Shown piece by piece: positions 25,387 to 33,233 of a stretch of DNA of 64,000 bases. The stretch spans positions 28,915 through 92,914 of the forward strand of contig CAWIFL010000010.1 of the NCBI GenBank assembly GCA_963835535.1, written 5' to 3'. The DNA is from Fen-1245 sp963835535. GTDB taxonomy: Bacteria > Gemmatimonadota > Gemmatimonadetes > Gemmatimonadales > JACORV01. Made by a program: the position numbers and the translations under genes. Every line of letters begins with the position of its first letter. Position 1 is the first letter of the stretch. Below the pieces are notes generated by a model. The model saw only the letters and a list, made by a program, of their open reading frames with translations, was not told the origin of the DNA and ran no database searches.

Positions 25387-26646
25387 ATGAACCGGTTCTT
25401 CCTGAGTGCTGCTGCACTGCTTCTAGGCGTCGGATGCGCTGAGCACCCGAATCCGGTGTCGGTCGGCACAGGCATAGTCGGATCGAGTCTCAGCCGCTTG
25501 GCGGCGGACTCCCAGAACGACTGGGTGATGACGCCGGAGGGCTGGTTCCTCCGGGAGTGCGTGCACGAGATCCCGAATGGTGCAAGCCTCGACCCTGACG
25601 GCGTAGTGCACAAGGACGGGAAGACGTACACGATTCCCCAGTGCCCATACATGGGCAGCCTCGCGCGCCAAGGCGCACCGACGCCCTCGAACCCTCAGGG
25701 TTCTTTGATTGAGTTCGCATATGACTCAACGGGGCACTCGTTCGAGCAAATTAACGCGCTTTGGGCTGTGCCGCCTAAGCCTCCTTCTTTGTATGTTTCA
25801 CCCATGGTGTTTTACGCCTGGCCAGGTCTCGAGTCTGGCATTACCAGCGGAAACGTTCTTCAGCCAGTGATGGAGTACGGGTATGACGGGATCGGAGGGG
25901 GGAATTACTGGTATATGCGGGCGTGGCAGTGCGCCTTGGGCACTGGGAACTGCAATTACTCCTCAGCCGCGGCGGTGGACGACTCAGATGTCATTTCCGG
26001 GATTGTGAAGTTGACAGGCTGTGCCGGCTCCACGTGCAGGTGGGACGTTCGTGCTACAGATTGGACGAAGAACGGCCAGGTTCTTGTCGATGATACATTT
26101 CCCGATGGCAATCCGCCTGGCTATTACTGGGCATATGGCGGCGCTATGGAGGGGACACAGCTCCTCAGTTGCAGTGACTATCCGCCCAACGGGGTCTTCT
26201 TCGTCGGCATCGGCATGGTCTTGGTCGGAGACAGCGTGCGAAGCCATCCGAATTGGCACCGCGGCGTCTATGGCTCGGGGTGCGAGCTCCACGTCATCGC
26301 TGAGTCTACTTACGTGAGTCTGTATGACACGGTAGCGAACGTGCAGCCCCCGGGCTCTCCACCGGAAAGCGTGACCGTAACCATCGCGGGGCCGAGCCAG
26401 GTGCCGGCAAACAAGACCTGCACTTGGACGGTGAGCGCGGGGGGCGGTACAGCGCCATACGTGTATAGCTGGCTTAAGAATGGCCAGGCTGTCGCTGGCG
26501 ACAGCGTCTTGGAAGTCAATACGGGAAACAGTAACTTTGTTCTTAGCTCGGTCGCAGTGGATTCTCTCGGTCGTGCAAACGGCCAGAATCTGAACGTGAC
26601 TGTGGGAGGCGTGAAGAACTGCGCTCAACAGATACCGAGACGATAG
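25387..26646 (+). CDS. Secreted lipoprotein, paralogue of 2841-4424
   Basis: 419-aa lipoprotein: lipobox LGVGC near residue 17; GWFLRECVHEIPNG...IPQCPYMG motif at ~55-98; VFYAWPGLESG, VLQPVMEYGYD and a Cys-paired beta-rich middle; then an Ig/PKD-like module (CTWTVSAGGGTAPYVYSW) at the end. The same motifs occur in the same order in the protein at 2841-4424, so they share ancestry. ATG start with GGAGG six bases upstream (25376-25380). Codon use is less GC-rich than the haem genes around it, consistent with an acquired or fast-evolving surface gene. Function unknown. Confidence 0.8.
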   Translation: MNRFFLSAAALLLGVGCAEHPNPVSVGTGIVGSSLSRLAADSQNDWVMTPEGWFLRECVHEIPNGASLDPDGVVHKDGKTYTIPQCPYMGSLARQGAPTPSNPQGSLIEFAYDSTGHSFEQINALWAVPPKPPSLYVSPMVFYAWPGLESGITSGNVLQPVMEYGYDGIGGGNYWYMRAWQCALGTGNCNYSSAAAVDDSDVISGIVKLTGCAGSTCRWDVRATDWTKNGQVLVDDTFPDGNPPGYYWAYGGAMEGTQLLSCSDYPPNGVFFVGIGMVLVGDSVRSHPNWHRGVYGSGCELHVIAESTYVSLYDTVANVQPPGSPPESVTVTIAGPSQVPANKTCTWTVSAGGGTAPYVYSWLKNGQAVAGDSVLEVNTGNSNFVLSSVAVDSLGRANGQNLNVTVGGVKNCAQQIPRR

Positions 26647-26789
26647 GCAGGTAGTCAGACAGCTTGGGCGATCCGGCGATGAGCCTGAGGAGGCGGGGCC
26701 GGGAGCGGCGCTGGCGCGCTGCTTCCGGTCCCGGCTCTGACGGCTGGCGGGCCGTCGGCGTCCAGCGCGGATCTCGGGCGGAGCATGCA

Positions 26790-28247
26790 ATGAAGAGGTT
26801 CTTCTGGGCCCTGCTCGCTCTCGCGGTCCCAGCGTGTAGCAACCAGCCCGCCGCTGTCCGCGAACCCAGCCGGGATGTTCTGCCAACGCTGTCGCTCTCC
26901 GTGGGCCAGAGCACCATCATCAGGCCCGACTGGCAGGTCGCGTACGACAGCCTGCCCGCGATGTCGTCGTCCGCCGTTGCGTATGTCGGGATGTCCCGTG
27001 ACACGTTCTTTTTCCCCGAAGGCCCGGGACACCAAGAGCAGGTGTTTCACTTCCTGGCGAGCGCACCCGGACGGACCGTGGTGACGCTCCGGAGCGCAGG
27101 CGGGCCACGCGTGGTCCAGGACACGATCAACGTCCAAGTGAGTGTTCCGCACGGCGCCTTCGCACAAGTCAGCGTGGGGCTCTTCCTCAACACCTGCGCC
27201 GTGACGACGCAGGGCGCCGGATACTGCTGGGGGACGCTGGAGTTGACACAGGCCGACAGCCTCCGCGCCTACGCGAAACCCATATACGACATACCCGGAG
27301 CCGTGCCTGGGGGGCTCACCTGGACCGCATTCAGCGGCGGGTTCGACCACAACTGTGGCGTCACGACTGATGGCGCGGGCTACTGCTGGGGCTACAACTC
27401 CAACGGCCAGCTCGGCAACGAGAACGGAATCGGCTCGTCGGCGTACACGACGACCCCGGCGGCGGTCACCGGCGGCCTCACGTTCAAGGCCGTGAGCACC
27501 GGCGTTTACCACACGTGCGGCTTGGCGACGAGCGGCGCGATCTACTGCTGGGGCGACAACTACTCGGGCCAGCTCGGTAACGGCACCACCAGCTACGTCA
27601 ACGGCACGCCCGTAGCCGTCTCGGGGGGTCTGACGTTCGTAGCGGTGACTGTTTCAGACCAGCACAGCTGCGGCCTCACGGCCGCCGGCGCCGCGTACTG
27701 CTGGGGCGACAACGGTGCGGGCGAGCTCGGGACCGGCGACACGATACCCAGCACCGTCCCCGTCCCCGTGACGGGCGGGCTCAGTTTCGTGGCGTTGAGC
27801 GCAGGCTATGCTCACGGCTGCGGCCTGACCCAAGCCGGCGCTGCCTATTGCTGGGGCAATAACGGCGCGGGGGAGCTCGGGCACGGCACGACCGTCAGGA
27901 GCACCAGCCCGGTCCTGGTCTCCGGTGGACTGACGTTCGCGTCGATCAGTGCTGGCCAGGACTATACCTGCGGTGTCACGACCGGCGGCGCCGCCTACTG
28001 CTGGGGTGACAACAGCTATGGGACGCTGGGGAACAGCGCGAACCTGTTTACGCACAACGCCAACCCCACGCCCCTGCCGGTATCCGGGGGACTCACCTTT
28101 CAGACCGTAAGCGCCGGGTACCTGCACACCTGTGGGGTGACGACCACTGGCACGATGTATTGTTGGGGTGACAACAGCGAAGGCGAGCTGGGCAACGGAT
28201 CGGCCACGGGGGCAAGCGTGACTCCCGTTCTCGTGTCCGGGCCGTGA
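26790..28247 (+). CDS. RCC1-repeat lipoprotein (beta-propeller)
   Basis: 485-aa secreted lipoprotein. Signal peptide with lipobox AVPAC (Cys16), an N-terminal beta domain (~30-125), then seven RCC1-like repeats from ~130 to the end, each with a Cys-[5-6]-G-x-x-YCWG core followed by N-x-x-G-x-LGN. Seven blades fit one complete propeller, and each blade's two cysteines suit disulfides outside the cytoplasm. Start ATG 26790 with GGAG upstream; the frame extends further 5' but without protein character. Such proteins are frequent in Gemmatimonadota; their partner is unknown. Ends shortly before the haem gene fossils and a terminator. Confidence 0.88.
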   Translation: MKRFFWALLALAVPACSNQPAAVREPSRDVLPTLSLSVGQSTIIRPDWQVAYDSLPAMSSSAVAYVGMSRDTFFFPEGPGHQEQVFHFLASAPGRTVVTLRSAGGPRVVQDTINVQVSVPHGAFAQVSVGLFLNTCAVTTQGAGYCWGTLELTQADSLRAYAKPIYDIPGAVPGGLTWTAFSGGFDHNCGVTTDGAGYCWGYNSNGQLGNENGIGSSAYTTTPAAVTGGLTFKAVSTGVYHTCGLATSGAIYCWGDNYSGQLGNGTTSYVNGTPVAVSGGLTFVAVTVSDQHSCGLTAAGAAYCWGDNGAGELGTGDTIPSTVPVPVTGGLSFVALSAGYAHGCGLTQAGAAYCWGNNGAGELGHGTTVRSTSPVLVSGGLTFASISAGQDYTCGVTTGGAAYCWGDNSYGTLGNSANLFTHNANPTPLPVSGGLTFQTVSAGYLHTCGVTTTGTMYCWGDNSEGELGNGSATGASVTPVLVSGP

Positions 28248-28271
28248 CGCCGGTGTGAGGGCACGAGCGGG

Positions 28272-28337
28272 TCAGGCGGGCATCAGCTCCGCGGCGCCGG
28301 CGACGAGGGCTTTCTGAGCCAACGCCCGGCCGAGCTG
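28272..28337 (-). pseudogene. Fossil of a hemC 3' end
   Basis: The minus strand encodes 21 residues and a stop that match the C-terminus of HemC: QLGRALAQKALVAG then AAELMPA, against ELGHAMATEALAAG, AAALMPA in the intact gene (29957-30892). It is a different sequence, not a recent copy. It abuts and overlaps the hemG fossil at a shared CGAGCT. Confidence 0.7.
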
Positions 28338-28394
28338 GATCGCACGATGGGGCTCAAAGGCTCGCCCGACATGGTGCGGATCATCCGCTGGCCG
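28332..28394 (+). pseudogene. Fossil of a hemG internal segment
   Basis: 63 bp encode ELDRTMGLKG, SPDMVRIIRWP, matching residues near 374-394 of the intact hemG (24147-24209) at 58 of 63 bases. The similarity stops abruptly at both sides. With the hemC fossil it suggests a collapsed second haem locus. Confidence 0.75.
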
Positions 28395-28422
28395 ATGGTG
28401 GCACCGTGCGCCCCGTGACGAC

Positions 28423-28458
28423 GAAGACCCCGCCGATCCTGCGATCGGCGGGGTCTTC
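28423..28458. terminator. 16-bp perfect hairpin, bidirectional terminator
   Basis: GAAGACCCCGCCGATC (28423-28438) pairs exactly with 28443-28458 across a CTGC loop, between the convergent RCC1 gene and the exported repeat protein. Confidence 0.75.
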
Positions 28459-28482
28459 GAGTCTCAGGCGACGAGCTGGCCG

Positions 28483-29160
28483 TTACGGCCGATCCCGCAC
28501 CCGAGCACGGTCCTCATTGGTGGGCTGATTGTCGTAGTTGAACCGCCGGTCGCGGCCGGCGAACGCCCGGTCGGTCGGCGGCAGGAAGTACTCGTTCCGG
28601 TAGCGGTACATCGACACGGGACGCGCGCCTGCGCCGTTGTTCTGATAGTAATGACCATTGACCTCGTAGGCGGTGACGGGCGTCCAGCGCCTGTAGTTGC
28701 GGCGCCAATCCCCCGCGCGCTCTGCCGAGTAATTGAACACGCCGATCTCATCGCCGAGTCGCGGGTCGACCTGGACGGGCGAGTACGGACGCGCCCGACC
28801 ATAGTCCGCCTCACCGGGCCGCCGATTGTAGTTGAAGCGCCGGTCGCCACGATTCGCCCACCCTCGATCCTGTGGCGGCAGGAAGAATTCGTTGTTGTAC
28901 GAGTAGACCTGCACCGCTCGTGCGCCGCGAACCGAATTGCGGTAGTAGTGGCCGTTGATGTCGTACAGCGTCACCGGCGTCCACCGCTGGTAGTTGTTGT
29001 GCCAATCGCCGTACCGGTCCGGCGAGTAGCCATAGACCCCGATCTCGGGCCCCAGTCGAGTGCCGAATCTGACGCTGATGTTCATCTGTGCCGACGCCCG
29101 CGTCGGCAGGGCGATCAGCGCCCCCAACAGCGGCACGGCCATCCAGGCTGCTCTGCGCAT
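28483..29160 (-). CDS. Exported protein with two tandem ~90-residue repeats
   Basis: 225-aa protein with a cleavable signal peptide (MRRAAWMAVPLLGALIAL...ASAQ). The mature part is a clear internal duplication: repeat 1 (~residues 28-110) and repeat 2 (~125-215) share LG-EIGVYGYS / LGDEIGVFNYS, W-NNYQRWTPVT / W-RNYRRWTPVT, NGHYYRN / NGHYYQN, YNNEFFLPP / YRNEYFLPP and DRRFNY. Rich in Tyr, Arg and Asn, so basic and aromatic, possibly an envelope or polymer-binding protein. Start ATG 29160 with GAGAGGGG upstream. No known family recognised. Confidence 0.8.
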   Translation of the reverse strand: MRRAAWMAVPLLGALIALPTRASAQMNISVRFGTRLGPEIGVYGYSPDRYGDWHNNYQRWTPVTLYDINGHYYRNSVRGARAVQVYSYNNEFFLPPQDRGWANRGDRRFNYNRRPGEADYGRARPYSPVQVDPRLGDEIGVFNYSAERAGDWRRNYRRWTPVTAYEVNGHYYQNNGAGARPVSMYRYRNEYFLPPTDRAFAGRDRRFNYDNQPTNEDRARVRDRP

Positions 29161-29345
29161 ACGGCGCCCCTCTCGCGTGATGACACGACGGCGATCTGTT
29201 TGACTGCAAGCTAGGGCGGAGCCTGCCGGCGCGATATCGCTCAAACGGGAGGATTGTCTCGCACGAAAGGACTACGTCAGCACCGGACGATGGAGGATGA
29301 TGGCCGTGCGACGGCCGCCGCGGGTGGGGCGCCGCGGCGCGGATC

Positions 29346-29957
29346 TCAGTCCAGGCCGAAGCGCCACTCGATGACGCGAATGGTGTCTCGCACGAGGACG
29401 AAGTCCAGGAAATCCTGCACTTCCCCTCCCACCAGATCGACCTGCACGACGACGCTGTCGTTGACCAGCACCTGCCGGAAGGCGGCCCGACCGAAGATCC
29501 GGTCGAGCACCGGTCCGGGAGCGCCCACCCTGAGCCCCGGCAGGAGCACGCACGCGGAATCCGTGAGCGTGACCAGGCGCAGCAGCTCGCGGCGGTCCTG
29601 CATGATCTTGTAGAAGCCGATGTCCAGGCCGGTGTAGTGAAGCTGGATGAGGCTGTCCATCCCGCCGCTGTGGATGTTGGTGACGGTGCTGGCCTCCCGG
29701 CTGAGCGGAGGTCCGAAGAGCTCGGTCGTCTCGCGTTCGGTCGTGCCGCCGCGACGAGCGCGAGCGAGGAGGTCCGCGGCCGGCTGCGTCGCGGCCCGCG
29801 CCAGGAGGAACTGGGAGCATGGAGACTCCCGCGGCGGCGAGCTGGCGCGCGTGGAATCGGGGGCCGACGCCCCATGGGACGCGTCCGAGCGGCACGCTGT
29901 GCCGCCGATGAGCGCCGCGCCGAGGGAGATGGCGAGCTGCCACGCCCGAGGATTCAT
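29346..29957 (-). CDS. Probable lipoprotein coupled to hemC
   Basis: 203-aa protein of unknown function. Signal peptide with a possible weak lipobox (GGTAC, Cys22), a Ser/Pro-rich linker, then a domain with ELFGPPLSRE, HYTGLDIGFYKI and VVQVDLVGGEVQDFLDFV, which resembles small secreted SmpA-like beta domains only in general character. Its ATG shares one base with the hemC stop (TGATG), so it is translated as the last gene of the haem operon hemD-B-E-L-C. Why a surface protein is tied to haem synthesis is unclear. Confidence 0.75.
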   Translation of the reverse strand: MNPRAWQLAISLGAALIGGTACRSDASHGASAPDSTRASSPPRESPCSQFLLARAATQPAADLLARARRGGTTERETTELFGPPLSREASTVTNIHSGGMDSLIQLHYTGLDIGFYKIMQDRRELLRLVTLTDSACVLLPGLRVGAPGPVLDRIFGRAAFRQVLVNDSVVVQVDLVGGEVQDFLDFVLVRDTIRVIEWRFGLD

Positions 29958-30892
29958 CAGAGCACGGTGCGCGCTGGCATCAGCGCCGCGGCACCCGCCG
30001 CGAGGGCCTCTGTGGCCATCGCGTGGCCGAGCTCCGCCGCAGCCGATGGCGCTCCGGCCGTCTCGAATCGCAGGACCTGCTTCCCGTCTCCCGAAGCCAC
30101 AAGTCCCTGCAACACCAGCGTGCCGCCGTCGAGCCGCGCGTACGCCGCGACCGGCGCGGCGCACCCGCCCTGCAGGCCCGCCAGGAACGCGCGCTCCGCC
30201 GTGACCGCGGCCCAGGTGGCCTCGTGGTTGACCGTGGCCACGACCGTTGCGACCGGAGAGTTGGCGCGGCACTGGAGCGCGATCGCGCCCTGGCCCGGCG
30301 CGGGGAGCAGTCGGTCCGGCGTGAAGCGCTCGCTGATCGCGGGCGACAGGCCCAGCCGGTCGAGGCCGGCGGCGGCGAGGACGATCGCGTCGTAGGGGCC
30401 GTCGGCGGCGAGCGCCTTCTTGACGCGCGTGGGCACGTTGCCCCGCAGCTCGAGCAGGCGCACGTCCGGGCGGAGCGACGCGATCTGGGCCGCCCGCCGT
30501 GTGCTCGAAGTCCCGACGGCCGGCGACGGCGGCAGGTCGGCGAGCGGCTTGTGCGAGCGGGAGACCAGCACGTCCCCGGGGTCCGCGCGCTCCAGGACCG
30601 CCGCGACTTCGAGGCCCGGGCTCTGCTCGGTCGGCAGGTCCTTCAGGCTGTGCACCGCGACCGAGATCTCACCCGCCAGGAGCGAGCGCTCGAGCTCCTC
30701 CGTGAACACGCCCTTCCCCCCGATCTCGGGAAGCGAGTGGTCGAGGTCGCGGTCGCCCTTGGTCGTGAACTGCACGACCTCGAAAGTGACGCCGGGATGC
30801 GCGCGCTTCAGCGCGGCCACGGCCATGTCGGCCTGGCGCAGGGCGAGCGCGCTGGCGCGGCTCCCCACCTTCACGTGCGAGATCCGGGTCAC
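29957..30892 (-). CDS. hemC: Porphobilinogen deaminase (hydroxymethylbilane synthase)
   Basis: 311-aa enzyme that joins four porphobilinogens to hydroxymethylbilane. Seen: VGSRASALALRQAD, TTKGDRDLD, GGKGVFTEELE, VHSLKDLPTEQ, GTSSTRRAAQI, LRGNVPTRV, and the dipyrromethane-cofactor Cys (about residue 244) in LQGGCAAPVAAYA. GTG start overlaps the hemL stop (GTGA). Intact and of normal length. A fossil of another hemC terminus lies at 28272-28337. Confidence 0.96.
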   Translation of the reverse strand: MTRISHVKVGSRASALALRQADMAVAALKRAHPGVTFEVVQFTTKGDRDLDHSLPEIGGKGVFTEELERSLLAGEISVAVHSLKDLPTEQSPGLEVAAVLERADPGDVLVSRSHKPLADLPPSPAVGTSSTRRAAQIASLRPDVRLLELRGNVPTRVKKALAADGPYDAIVLAAAGLDRLGLSPAISERFTPDRLLPAPGQGAIALQCRANSPVATVVATVNHEATWAAVTAERAFLAGLQGGCAAPVAAYARLDGGTLVLQGLVASGDGKQVLRFETAGAPSAAAELGHAMATEALAAGAAALMPARTVL

Positions 30893-32205
30893 CGGCGTCC
30901 TGCCGCGTGCCTGGGAGGAAAGCCGGCGGCCGTGAGCGCACGCTCGGCACCCGCGGCCAGCGTCTCGATCTCGGCGGCGGTGTGCACGGCGGAGGTGAAG
31001 GCCGCTTCGAACTGCGACGGCGGGAGGTAGACGCCCGCTTCCAGCATCGTGTGGAAGAACGCCGCGTGCAGCCTGGTGTCGGACGTCTTCGCGGCGGCGA
31101 AATCGGTGACCGGCCGGTCGGTGAAGAACGGCGTGAACATCGTCCCGACCCGCTGCACGACCAGCGGCGCGCCGGACGCGCGCGCGGCGGCCTCGAGCGC
31201 CTGCACCGCGCCGGCGGCGGCCGCCTCAGCCTTCTGCCAGGCGCCGCCCACCGCCAGCGCATCCAGCGTCGCGATCCCCGCCGCCATCGCCAGCGGATTG
31301 CCCGAGAGCGTGCCCGCCTGGTAGACCGGGCCCGCGGGCGCGATCATCTCCATCATCTCGTGCCGGCCGCCGTACGCGCCCACCGGCAGCCCGCCGCCGA
31401 TCACCTTGCCGAGACAGGTGAGGTCGGGCTTCACGCCGTAGAACACCTGCGCGCCGGCCGGATGCACGCGCCACCCGGTCATCACTTCGTCGAAGATCAG
31501 CGCCGCGCCTTCGGCCGTCGCCAGGTCGCGCAGCCCCTGCAGGAACCCTTCGGCGGGCGGCACCACGCCCATGTTGCCCGCCACCGGCTCGACGATGATC
31601 GCGGCGATGCGGCCGCGATTGGCCTCGAAGAGCCGCTGCACCGCCCCCAGGTCGTTGTACGGCGCGACCAGGGTGTCCTTCGCCGCACTCTCCGGCACGC
31701 CCGGCGAATCGGGCAGCGCCAGCGTCGCGACCCCCGAGCCCGCCTTGACCAGGAGCGCGTCGGCGTGGCCGTGATAGCAGCCGTCGAACTTCACGATCTT
31801 CGCCCGGCTCGTGAACGCGCGGGCGAGCCGGAGCGCGCTCATCGTCGCCTCGGTGCCCGAGTTGACGAACCGCACCAGCTCGATCGAGGGGAATGCCTTC
31901 ATCACGCGCTTGGCCAGCTCCGACTCGGCTTCGGTCGGCGCGCCGAAAGCGGTGCCCTTCGCGAGCGCCGCGCCCACGGCCTTCACCACCTCGGGGTGGG
32001 CGTGGCCGAGGATCAGCGGCCCCCAGGCGAGGACGAAGTCCACCAGCCGGTTGCGGTCCGCGTCCACGAGGAAGGGGCCCTCGCCGCGCGCGATGAACCG
32101 CGGCGTGCCGCCCACGCTCTTGAACGCGCGCACCGGGCTGTCCACCCCGCCGGGCAGCAGCGCCTGCGCGGCGCGGAACAGCTCTTCCGACTTGCGGGTG
32201 GTCAC
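30889..32205 (-). CDS. hemL: Glutamate-1-semialdehyde 2,1-aminomutase
   Basis: 438-aa PLP-dependent class III aminotransferase-fold enzyme that turns glutamate-1-semialdehyde into 5-aminolevulinate, working with HemA. Seen: LLPGGVDSPVRAF, VRFVNSGTEATMSALRLAR, DGCYHGHADALLVKAGSG, the FDEVMTGWR motif, the PLP-Lys motif CLGKVIGGGLPVGAYGG, and GTLSGNPLAMAAG. GTG 32205 overlaps the hemE stop; the longer upstream frame is the antisense-like reading of hemE and is not used. Confidence 0.96.
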   Translation of the reverse strand: MTTRKSEELFRAAQALLPGGVDSPVRAFKSVGGTPRFIARGEGPFLVDADRNRLVDFVLAWGPLILGHAHPEVVKAVGAALAKGTAFGAPTEAESELAKRVMKAFPSIELVRFVNSGTEATMSALRLARAFTSRAKIVKFDGCYHGHADALLVKAGSGVATLALPDSPGVPESAAKDTLVAPYNDLGAVQRLFEANRGRIAAIIVEPVAGNMGVVPPAEGFLQGLRDLATAEGAALIFDEVMTGWRVHPAGAQVFYGVKPDLTCLGKVIGGGLPVGAYGGRHEMMEMIAPAGPVYQAGTLSGNPLAMAAGIATLDALAVGGAWQKAEAAAAGAVQALEAAARASGAPLVVQRVGTMFTPFFTDRPVTDFAAAKTSDTRLHAAFFHTMLEAGVYLPPSQFEAAFTSAVHTAAEIETLAAGAERALTAAGFPPRHAAGRR

Positions 32206-33233
32206 ATCGCCCCGTGCACCATGTCCACGACCGCCTTCACGCTCTCGACCGGCGTGCCCGGGAGGATGCCGTGGCCGAGGTTGAAGATGTGGCCGGCTCG
32301 CTTGCCGGCGCGCCGCAGCACGTCGCGCACGCGGCGCTCGATCTCGGCCTTGGGGCCCAGCAGCACGGCCGGATCGAGGTTCCCCTGGATCGCGCGGTCG
32401 CCGATGCGGGCCCACGCCTCGTCGAGCGGGATCCGCCAGTCCACGCCGATGACGTCGCCGCCCGCCTCGCTCATCGGCTCGAGCAGCGTGGCCGTGTCGG
32501 TGCCGAAGTGGATGATCGGCACGCCGCTCGACGCCGCCAGCTCAAGCGCGCGCTTCGAGTGCGGGAGGACGTACTCGCGGTAGTCTCCCACCGAGAGGCA
32601 CCCGACCCAGCTGTCGAAGAGCTGGAGCGCGTCCGCGCCGGCCTGCGCCTGCAGCGCGAGGAACCGCCCCACCAGCGTGGCGAGCCGCTCCATCAGCGCG
32701 TGCCATGCCTTCGGCTGCTCGAACATGAACTGCTTCGTCGTGGTGAAGGACTTCGACGTGCCGCCCTCGATGGCGTAGCTGGCGAGGGTGAACGGGGCGC
32801 CGGCGAAGCCGATGAGCGGCACGCCGGGGAAGCGGGCCGCCAGCGCCTGCTTGGTCTGGCGCACGCCTTCGATCGCATAGGCGAGGTGCTGCGCCGGATC
32901 CACGCTCTCGAGCTTGTCCACGTCCGCCGGCCGCCGGATCGGGCGCCAGATCTTGGGCCCCTCGCCCGCGGCGTACGACAGCCCCAGTCCCAGCGGCTCG
33001 AACGGCAGCAGGATGTCGGCGAAGACGATGGCGGCGTCCACGCCCAGCCGCTCCAGCGGCTGGAGGCTGATCTGGGCGACCAGCTTGGGCCGGTGGCAGA
33101 TCTCCAGGATGGACTGCTGCGCGCGCGCCGCCCGGTACTCGGGCATGTAGCGGCCCGCCTGCCGCATGAACCAGACCGGCGTGACGTCGGTCGGCTGGCG
33201 CCGGCAGGCCGCGAGGAACCTCGGCTCAGGCAT
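32202..33233 (-). CDS. hemE: Uroporphyrinogen decarboxylase
   Basis: 343-aa cytoplasmic enzyme that removes four carboxyl groups from uroporphyrinogen III to give coproporphyrinogen III, the substrate of HemN. Seen: signature PVWFMRQAGRYMPEYR at ~20-35, FADILLPFEPLG with a catalytic Asp, GFAGAPFTLASY, LFDSWVG, HFGTDTA and NLGHGILPGTPVE near the end. ATG start; overlaps hemB by 8 bases upstream and hemL by GTGA downstream. Confidence 0.97.
   Translation of the reverse strand: MPEPRFLAACRRQPTDVTPVWFMRQAGRYMPEYRAARAQQSILEICHRPKLVAQISLQPLERLGVDAAIVFADILLPFEPLGLGLSYAAGEGPKIWRPIRRPADVDKLESVDPAQHLAYAIEGVRQTKQALAARFPGVPLIGFAGAPFTLASYAIEGGTSKSFTTTKQFMFEQPKAWHALMERLATLVGRFLALQAQAGADALQLFDSWVGCLSVGDYREYVLPHSKRALELAASSGVPIIHFGTDTATLLEPMSEAGGDVIGVDWRIPLDEAWARIGDRAIQGNLDPAVLLGPKAEIERRVRDVLRRAGKRAGHIFNLGHGILPGTPVESVKAVVDMVHGAM

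Noticed and set aside
27330..28210. Regular repeats in the RCC1 gene as a possible CRISPR or satellite
   Set aside because: The period is protein-level (about 55 codons per blade), in frame, with conserved Cys and Trp; it is a beta-propeller.
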